Assembly: GCA_947450745.1 (NCBI GenBank)
Contig: CANFYD010000072.1
Location: 1-11,107, forward strand
Source: Burkholderiales bacterium
GTDB taxonomy: Bacteria; Pseudomonadota; Gammaproteobacteria; Burkholderiales; Burkholderiaceae_C
Reading direction: 5' to 3'
Length of the DNA stretch: 11,107 nt
The position numbers and the translations under genes were made by a program. Position 1 is the first letter of the stretch. Each line of letters begins with the position of its first letter. Of this stretch, positions 7,501 through 11,107 are shown in pieces. The notes under the pieces were generated by a model. That model was not told the origin of the DNA. It worked only from the letters and a program-made list of their open reading frames with translations, and searched no databases.

Positions 7501-8061
7501 GTAGGGCACCAGCGAGCCCATCGGGAACAGGTCGATCAAGCCGCCGCGCACCGCATATTCGCCCGGCGACACCACTTGGCTGACATGCGAATAGCCGGCC
7601 AGCGTCAGCTGCGATTTCAGGCTGGCTTCGTCAAGCCGCTGCTTTTGCTTGAAATTGAAGGTGGTAGCGGCCAAAAAGCTCGGCGGTGCCAGCCGGGTCA
7701 GCGCGGTGGTGGCCGGCAGCAGCACCACATCAACCTCACGCTCGGCGGTCGGTTTGCCGGCGCTTTGCAGCAAACGCCACAGCGTGGCCAAGCGCTCGGA
7801 GATCAGGTCCTGGTGCGGCGAAAAGGTGTCGTAGGGCAGGGTTTCCCAATCCGGGAACACCGCCACGCGCAGGTTCGGCGCAAAAAACACCAGCTCATCT
7901 TCCAGCCGCTGGGTGTCGCCCGGCTCGGCCGTGATGATGGTCGTCATCCGTCCGGCCTCCATTTGCTGCAAGGCGAAGCGCGCCAGCAACAACGCGTCCG
8001 CCGAGCCGGTCGGGCGGGGCTGGTTGAACTTTTTACCGGGGAGTATGGGAGGCAGCTGCAT
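4522..8061 (-). CDS. mfd: Transcription-repair coupling factor Mfd
   Basis: ATP-driven DNA translocase that removes RNA polymerase stalled at lesions and recruits UvrA; 1179 residues, about 30 more than Escherichia coli Mfd. Residues about 1-370 are the UvrB-like part that binds UvrA (GEYAVRGGLIDLFP at 167-180). The RNA-polymerase-interacting domain begins near 508 (KVGDPVVHNNHGIGRYQGL). The superfamily 2 motor follows, with Walker A GDVGFGKTE (659-667), DEEH box (760-763) and TATPIPRT (786-793), then GRVGRS motif VI. The C-terminal 140 residues match the autoinhibitory D7 region (PDAYCGDVHVRLSLYKRLA). A 26-residue Gly/Pro/Ala insertion at 443-468, described separately, accounts for most of the extra length. 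The start at 8061 (MQLPPILPGKK) fits the family, without an obvious Shine-Dalgarno. It diverges from the PfpI gene and is followed by serB. Confidence 0.98.
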   Translation of the reverse strand: MQLPPILPGKKFNQPRPTGSADALLLARFALQQMEAGRMTTIITAEPGDTQRLEDELVFFAPNLRVAVFPDWETLPYDTFSPHQDLISERLATLWRLLQSAGKPTAEREVDVVLLPATTALTRLAPPSFLAATTFNFKQKQRLDEASLKSQLTLAGYSHVSQVVSPGEYAVRGGLIDLFPMGSLVPYRVDLFGDEVDSIRTFDPDSQRSLYPVPAVRLLPGREFPMDEDARKTFRSRWREKMDGDPTRSRIYKDMASGIATGGIEYFLPIFFEQTATFFDFIGEQAALVLHGEVDEALKRFWVDTRERHRFLQHDPERPILAPEEIFLKVEEFFALTHPHAVLSVRGNEAVDYARPLPDVSIERGTQQPLARLAEHLRSTPHRVLLLAESEGRRESLLELLRDSKIEPPSVKNLAEFEASDEKFAITAAPLASGFFWIEPENKAPGSRAAPSPGSPLGGQDAEGGRGGTFIQLFTETELFATTPTTRRRRKQEQVSDVNALIKDLSELKVGDPVVHNNHGIGRYQGLINIDIGDGASEFLHLQYADEATLYVPVSQLHLISRYTGVSAEEAPLHRLGSGQWEKAKRRAAEQVRDTAAELLNLYALRASREGHAFRYSGPDYEAFAASFGFEETPDQRAAIHAVIQDMISPKPMDRLICGDVGFGKTEVALRAAFVAVMGGKQVAILAPTTLLAEQHYQNISDRFGKWPVRVAEMSRFRSAKEIKAAIAGLADGTIDIVIGTHKLLSAEIKFARLGLLVIDEEHRFGVRHKEAMKAMRAEVDVLTLTATPIPRTLGMALEGLRDLSVIATAPQRRLAIKTFVRTESNGVIREAILRELKRGGQVYFLHNEVETIENRRQKLAELVPEARIIVAHGQMPERELERVMREFVGGKHNLLLCSTIIETGIDVPSANTIVMARADKFGLAQLHQLRGRVGRSHHQAYAYLMVPDLEGLTKQAAQRLDAIQAMEELGSGFYLAMHDLEIRGAGQMLGENQSGNMMEIGFQLYNEMLSEAVRSLKAGVEPDLLSPLGAVTEINLHAPALLPDAYCGDVHVRLSLYKRLASATKSSQIDALLEEVTDRFGKLPHQGQTLFDMHRLRVLAKPYGVLKIDAAPMVMNIGFRPNPPIDAMKVIELVQKNKNIKLVGNDKLRIDKALSDPKDRAQAIREVLRLLGQPVKQD
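6658..6735. repeat. GC-rich triple-hairpin repeat inserted in frame in mfd
   Basis: Within about 55 nt lie three hairpins: CGCC-TTC-GGCG (6669-6679); GCCCCC-CGA-GGGGGC (6684-6698, perfect); and CCGGGC (6702-6707) pairing GCCCGG (6716-6721) over the loop TTGGGGCG. Together with flanking bases it encodes Mfd residues 443-468, a low-complexity run of Gly, Pro, Ser and Ala at the link between the UvrB-like part and the RNA-polymerase-interacting region. The pattern of CCCCCCGAGGGGG followed by TTGGGGCGGCCCGG resembles a repeat I recall scattered between genes in Comamonadaceae; that identity is from memory. No second copy was seen in this window. Confidence 0.7.
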
Positions 8062-8084
8062 CGTGAGACTTGGTCGGAATTGTG

Positions 8085-8122
8085 GTTGCCCAGCACCACG
8101 GGCAACAGCTCCAAATTGGAGC
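8085..8122. promoter_or_regulatory. Two adjacent palindromes in the mfd/PfpI divergent spacer
   Basis: The 137-nt spacer (8062-8198) holds GTTGCCC (8085-8091) / GGGCAAC (8100-8106) with an 8-nt loop, and one base later the 15-nt palindrome GCTCCAA-A-TTGGAGC (8108-8122). The second looks like a dimeric repressor site. Both lie where promoters of the divergent genes should be. A weak minus-strand candidate -10 for mfd is CACAAT near 8079-8084, with TTGCCC on the minus strand near 8101-8106 as a -35 at short spacing. The regulator is unknown. Confidence 0.4.
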
Positions 8123-8198
8123 CAGCCGAGATTGTAGGCAGGCGTGGCATGCTGTCGGCTTCGCGGGTTGATGCCAGATTGACGTTGGAGTGATAGGC

Positions 8199-8858
8199 AT
8201 GGTGTTGCAGGTCGGGATCTATCTGTTCGACGAGGTCGAGGTGTTGGACTTTGCCGGGCCGTTCGAGGTGTTTTCTACCGCTTCGCGCTTGTGTGAGCGG
8301 GCGGGTGGCGAGCCGGTCTTTGCCGTGCAGTTGCTGGGGCCGGATTTGTCGCCGGTCAGTGCTCGCGGCGGCATGCGCGTGCTGCCGCAGTACGCCTTTG
8401 CCGAAGCGCCGCCGCTGGATGTGCTGATCATCCCGGGCGGCGTGGTCACGGCGGAGTTGCCGCGCCCCGGTCTGGGTAACTGGTTACAGGCCCAGGTGGC
8501 GCAATTGCAAGTGCTGGCCTCTATTTGTACCGGCGCTTTTGTGCTGGAGAACGCCGGGCTGCTGGATGGGCGCGAGGTCATCACCCACTGGGAGGACTTG
8601 GGGGATTTGCGCGCCGCCTCGGAGAGCTCGGGCTCGAAGCTGAAGGTGTTGTCGCACCAGCGTTGGGTCGAGGCCGCGCCGCTGCAGACCTGCCGGCTGT
8701 TCACCTCGGCCGGTATTTCCGCCGGCATCGACCTGAGCCTGCATCTGGTGGCCGAACTGGCGTCCCCTGAGTTGGCCCGCCGCACCGCCAAGCAGATGGA
8801 CTACGACTGGCGCGCCGCCAACGGCTCCTTGCTGCAAGCGGCTGGCGGCCGGGGCTGA
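8199..8858 (+). CDS. DJ-1/PfpI family protein (isonitrile hydratase-like GATase1 domain)
   Basis: A 219-residue single-domain cytoplasmic protein of the DJ-1/PfpI superfamily. The N-terminal strand and acidic residue are in VGIYLFDEVEVLDFAGPFEV (Asp17). The nucleophile elbow is ASICTGAFVL, with Cys110 followed by Thr111, and THWED follows the next turn. Asp plus Cys-Thr is the arrangement I recall in Pseudomonas isonitrile hydratase (Asp17, Cys101, Thr102), and GISAGIDLSLHLV is shared with that protein and with the amidase-like domain of AraC-type regulators. No DNA-binding domain follows, so it is an enzyme or stress protein, not a regulator; its substrate cannot be told from sequence. I chose ATG 8199 because GGAG (8187-8190) lies 8 nt before it; the in-frame GTG at 8190 overlaps that site. 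The gene diverges from mfd and is convergent with the dehalogenase. Confidence 0.9.
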   Translation: MVLQVGIYLFDEVEVLDFAGPFEVFSTASRLCERAGGEPVFAVQLLGPDLSPVSARGGMRVLPQYAFAEAPPLDVLIIPGGVVTAELPRPGLGNWLQAQVAQLQVLASICTGAFVLENAGLLDGREVITHWEDLGDLRAASESSGSKLKVLSHQRWVEAAPLQTCRLFTSAGISAGIDLSLHLVAELASPELARRTAKQMDYDWRAANGSLLQAAGGRG

Positions 8859-8890
8859 CGACAAAAAAGCGCCGATCTAGCCCAAGTTTG

Positions 8891-9586
8891 TCAGTGGCCC
8901 AAGGAAGCCAAAACCGAGTTGAGGTCGGGGCCTGAAAAATGCGGCTTCGGAGCCAGCGCCTCAAACGGCAAACCTTGCCGATTGACCCAATGCGTTGTAA
9001 AGCCAAACCAAGTGGCACCCAAGGCATCCCACGCATTGCTGGAGACAAACAGCACCTCGTCTTTGTCGACCGGAATGGTTTGTTGAACCATGCCGTAACT
9101 TTCGGGTGAGGTTTTAAACAGGCGAATCGGATCGACCGAAATCAGGTGATCCAAAACTTCCACCATTCCCGCGCTCTTGACGGCCGAGCTCAGCATGTCG
9201 ACGCTGCCATTCGAGAGGATGGCCGTGGTCAGGCCCATCGCTTTGATCTTCTGCAGCACGGCCAAATTTTCTGGGAAGGGGGTGCGATGCGCATATTGCT
9301 GCATCAATTGCTCGACTTGCCCCGCTTGGCGATTGAGCTTCAGGCGGTCCAGCGTGTATTCCAGCGACAGCCTGGTCAATATCCAGAACGGCTGAAAATA
9401 TTGGCTGCCCGAAGAATTGTGCGGGTCTGACTGCGTGATCAGCCGCGTGTATTCAATTTGCTTGTCACGCCACTTCACCGCAATGTCGGCCCCGTGGCCC
9501 GGATAAAACTCTTCAGCCAATGCTTGAATCGAGTAGACGTCAAACAAAGTGCCATAAGCATCAAAAACAACCGCTTTTATCGTCAT
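8891..9586 (-). CDS. Haloacid dehalogenase, type II (L-2-haloacid dehalogenase)
   Basis: A 231-residue HAD-superfamily hydrolase whose family turns L-2-haloalkanoic acids into D-2-hydroxy acids through an aspartyl ester. Catalytic positions known from Pseudomonas L-DEX YL appear in order: nucleophile Asp9 (FDAYGTLFD), Thr13, Arg40, Ser125-Asn126 (ILSNGS), Lys158, Tyr164, and Ser182, Asn184 and Asp187 (VSSNAWD). Numbering runs one lower than L-DEX up to Arg40 and seven higher from Ser125, so about eight residues are inserted between, probably near 51-66. I start at ATG 9586, which has AAGGA 7 nt upstream; the upstream in-frame extension to 9655 has no family similarity. Base composition is near 50% GC, well below mfd, so it may be acquired. 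The 3' end is 32 nt from the convergent PfpI gene with no clear terminator. Confidence 0.92.
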   Translation of the reverse strand: MTIKAVVFDAYGTLFDVYSIQALAEEFYPGHGADIAVKWRDKQIEYTRLITQSDPHNSSGSQYFQPFWILTRLSLEYTLDRLKLNRQAGQVEQLMQQYAHRTPFPENLAVLQKIKAMGLTTAILSNGSVDMLSSAVKSAGMVEVLDHLISVDPIRLFKTSPESYGMVQQTIPVDKDEVLFVSSNAWDALGATWFGFTTHWVNRQGLPFEALAPKPHFSGPDLNSVLASLGH

Positions 9587-9722
9587 GTAAATATCCTTGG
9601 CGTCAACTAAACCTGGGTTCAGATCATGCACGAGGCCGCAGTCATCGGCGTGCAAAGCCAGCGCGCCACCGTATCAGCCTCGGCGCTGCTGACGAATGGC
9701 AAGCTTGTGTGGCTTGAATGAC

Positions 9723-9758
9723 ACTGGCCGAGCACGGTGATGCCCGTGCTCAGCCAGT
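9723..9758. terminator. Long hairpin (14 of 15 bp) after the binding-protein gene, terminator-like
   Basis: Bases 9723-9737 pair with 9744-9758 around the six-base loop TGATGC; only C9729 against A9752 fails. It lies 24 nt past the stop of the binding-protein gene on the minus strand, where a transcription end or 3' stabilising structure is expected, and it separates that gene from the dehalogenase. No U-rich run follows on either strand, so classical intrinsic termination is uncertain. Confidence 0.5.
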
Positions 9759-9782
9759 CAGCCCATCAGCCCATCAGCCCAT
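9751..9782. repeat. Short tandem octamer (CAGCCCAT x3 plus one diverged copy)
   Basis: CAGCCCAT is repeated perfectly at 9759-9766, 9767-9774 and 9775-9782, preceded by a diverged unit CAGCCAGT (9751-9758) that also forms the end of the hairpin arm. The last copy touches the stop codon of the binding-protein gene (9784-9782), so changes in copy number would leave the protein intact. It is a slippage-type repeat. Confidence 0.85.
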
Positions 9783-10690
9783 CAAGCCGAGCGCCAGTTG
9801 ACGTTGTGGCGGTTGAAGATGGCTTTCAGTTGGCCGTTGCTGCTCAGCGTGTTCATGGCGGCTTGCAGCGCTTGGGCAAGGTCGGGGGCATCGGCCTTGA
9901 CGGCCAGGCCGGTGGCCCAGCCGTCGCGTGGGGCGCGGGGCAGGGGAATCGCTTCGATGGCGAAATCCGGGTTGCCGCGCAACACCGATTCCAGCTCCGA
10001 GGCTTGGCCCACCGCCACGGCAAACTCGCCGCGCAATAAAGCCTCGGCCGCTTCGCAGCCGTTCTTCCACTGCGTGTTCAGCTGGTTTTTGTAGGCACCC
10101 TGGTCGGCGCCCAGCATCAACCAACCGGCCAGCGACTGCCCGGGCACGGCAATGGTTTGTTGCCCCACTTGCGACAAGGTGTCCAGCTTGGGCAGTTGCT
10201 TCAGGTTGCGCGCCAGCATCACCTGCTCGCGGTAGTAGGGCGCAAAGATCAGCGCTTGCGGCGTGGCGTCCATCAGCGGCTTGTCCACCGGCACATGCAT
10301 CAGCACGTCGGCCGGCCCGTAGCCCAGGTAATGACCCTTCCAGACCATATTGCGTAGGTCGTCGTTCATGTTCTCGTCGGCATTGAAGGGCAGCAGCGAC
10401 AGCTTCACCCCCAAGCCCGCAGCCAGCGCTTGCGCCAGCTCCACGTCGATGCCTTTGCCGGCCACATGAAACGGCGGCATGTCGTGATACATGCCCACGA
10501 TCAAGGACCCGCGCTCGCGCACCTTGCTCAGGCTGGCTGCGGCTGCTGGGCTGCTGACCAGTGTGCCGAATGCCGCTGCCAGCGTCATCCCGCCCGCTTG
10601 GCGTAGCCAGTCACGGCGGCCGCTGCCTGCTCCCCGATCACCGGGTACCTTGATCGACCCTCCGAGAGGGTAGTCGCGCGGCGCGCTCAC
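9782..10690 (-). CDS. Quinoprotein dehydrogenase-associated periplasmic binding protein (MxaJ/XoxJ-like)
   Basis: A 302-residue periplasmic protein with the fold of ABC-transporter solute-binding family 3, but of the class accompanying PQQ alcohol dehydrogenases. A twin-arginine-type signal is visible: GRRDWLRQAG around Arg25-Arg26, a hydrophobic stretch, and SSPAAAA with likely cleavage near residue 51. The mature part begins LSKVRERGSLIVGMYHDMPP. Segments NMNDDLRNMVWKGHYLGYGP, ADVLMHVPVD and LIFAPYYREQVMLA are signatures I recall for this MxaJ-like family. Such proteins are thought to help assemble or activate the dehydrogenase, or pass it to its cytochrome, rather than serve a transporter. 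The GTG start (10690-10688) overlaps the cytochrome stop as GTGA, and AGGTG lies just upstream, so I prefer it to the longer in-frame ATG at 10747, which would run 60 nt into the cytochrome gene. Confidence 0.85.
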   Translation of the reverse strand: MSAPRDYPLGGSIKVPGDRGAGSGRRDWLRQAGGMTLAAAFGTLVSSPAAAASLSKVRERGSLIVGMYHDMPPFHVAGKGIDVELAQALAAGLGVKLSLLPFNADENMNDDLRNMVWKGHYLGYGPADVLMHVPVDKPLMDATPQALIFAPYYREQVMLARNLKQLPKLDTLSQVGQQTIAVPGQSLAGWLMLGADQGAYKNQLNTQWKNGCEAAEALLRGEFAVAVGQASELESVLRGNPDFAIEAIPLPRAPRDGWATGLAVKADAPDLAQALQAAMNTLSSNGQLKAIFNRHNVNWRSA

Positions 10691-11107
10691 TGAGCCACCT
10701 GCAGCGGCTTGTCGCGGCGCGATTCGAGGTAGGTTTTGATCGCCCACATCGCCTCTTGATCAAACGTGCCCTCGAACGGAGGCATGTAGACGGCCCCGTT
10801 GCGGCTGCGGCCGTGGCGCACGGTGGTCAGGAAGTAGCCGTCGTTCTCAGCCACACAGACATCGCGCTTGCGGGCATCTTTGAGGGAGGCGCAGTCGTTG
10901 TCGAGCTTGCGCAAATCTGGCGCAATGCCGCCTGACACGGCGTCGAGGCCGTGGCAGCGGGCGCAGTTCTGTCCGTAGGCTGAGGTGCCGACCTTGATCG
11001 CTTCTTCGTTCAAGCGGAACGGGTTTTCAGCCCGCCACTCGGCGCCGACCTTGGGCAGGCTGCTGGTGTCCACCGCTTGCGGTGTGACGTCGCCGTGGGC
11101 CCAGACC
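10687..11107 (-). CDS. pedF: Cytochrome c550 of PQQ-alcohol oxidation, PedF-type (5' end beyond window, partial)
   Basis: The last 139 residues are visible; the start and most of the signal peptide lie past the right edge. The frame opens VWAHGDVTPQAVDTSSLP, where the Ala-His bond after WA is a likely signal cleavage site. The heme c motif is CARCH (plus-strand 10951-10965) in YGQNCARCHGLDAVSGG, and the Met ligand is in NGAVYMPPFEG. Two extra Cys flank an acidic/basic loop (DNDCASLKDARKRDVC) and may form a disulfide. This closely matches my memory of cytochrome c550 PedF, the periplasmic electron acceptor of quinoprotein ethanol dehydrogenases in pseudomonads. Translation appears coupled to the binding protein through GTGA. 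A PQQ-dependent dehydrogenase is expected nearby but is not in the window. Confidence 0.85.
   Translation of the reverse strand, partial: VWAHGDVTPQAVDTSSLPKVGAEWRAENPFRLNEEAIKVGTSAYGQNCARCHGLDAVSGGIAPDLRKLDNDCASLKDARKRDVCVAENDGYFLTTVRHGRSRNGAVYMPPFEGTFDQEAMWAIKTYLESRRDKPLQVAQ

Noticed and set aside
5383..8193. 936-codon plus-strand open frame opposite mfd
   Set aside because: It is antisense to a gene with full Mfd domain structure, its translation is rich in Arg, Gln, His and Ala without recognisable motifs, and long antisense frames are common in high-GC genes.
9587..9655. Longer dehalogenase start at 9655 adding 23 residues
   Set aside because: The added residues show no family similarity, and ATG 9586 has an AAGGA site 7 nt upstream right before the conserved first strand.
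9751..9782. Tandem CAGCCCAT units as a CRISPR-like array
   Set aside because: Units are 8 nt, contiguous and without spacers; it is a simple slippage repeat.
10691..10747. Longer start (ATG 10747) for the binding protein
   Set aside because: It would overlap the cytochrome gene by 60 nt; the GTG at 10690 gives a GTGA overlap and a better-placed signal peptide.

Overview
The window reads as chromosomal DNA of a high-GC betaproteobacterium, probably order Burkholderiales (Comamonadaceae/Sphaerotilus-Leptothrix type). The grounds are the codon and base composition, the serB-mfd pair, a DUF3149 micro-protein, and a GC-rich hairpin repeat inside mfd that resembles repeats I recall from Comamonadaceae genomes. 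No rRNA, tRNA, IS element, phage gene or CRISPR array was seen.

Left part (1-3308, all minus strand): an unusual C-family (cbb3-type) terminal oxidase operon. A CcoN-like subunit I with an extra CcoS-like N-terminal segment is followed by a CcoO-like membrane cytochrome c and a third membrane-anchored cytochrome c cut by the window edge. The three genes are joined by ATGA overlaps. Upstream, in the same direction, lies a group II truncated hemoglobin, separated by a 236-nt AT-rich gap. Together they suggest high-affinity oxygen respiration with an oxygen- or NO-handling globin beside it.

Middle (3309-8858): a control region dense in TGCCAA/TTGGCA motifs separates the globin from a divergent 50-residue DUF3149 membrane micro-protein. 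Then come housekeeping genes serB (phosphoserine phosphatase) and mfd (transcription-repair coupling factor), probably co-transcribed as mfd-serB on the minus strand. A DJ-1/PfpI-family gene diverges from mfd across a 137-nt spacer holding two adjacent palindromes. The mfd gene carries an in-frame insertion built from three GC hairpins.

Right part (8859-11107): a type II L-2-haloacid dehalogenase gene, lower in GC than its neighbours, is convergent with the PfpI gene. Next is a periplasmic quinoprotein module read leftward from the right edge: a PedF-type cytochrome c550 (cut by the edge), then, through a GTGA overlap, a twin-arginine-signal binding protein of the MxaJ/XoxJ-like class. This predicts a PQQ alcohol dehydrogenase gene just beyond the right edge. 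A 14-of-15-bp hairpin and a tandem octamer follow the last gene.

The points most worth following up are the fused, Glu-to-Gln-substituted CcoN, the repeat domesticated inside mfd, and the phased TGCCAA array between the globin and DUF3149 genes.
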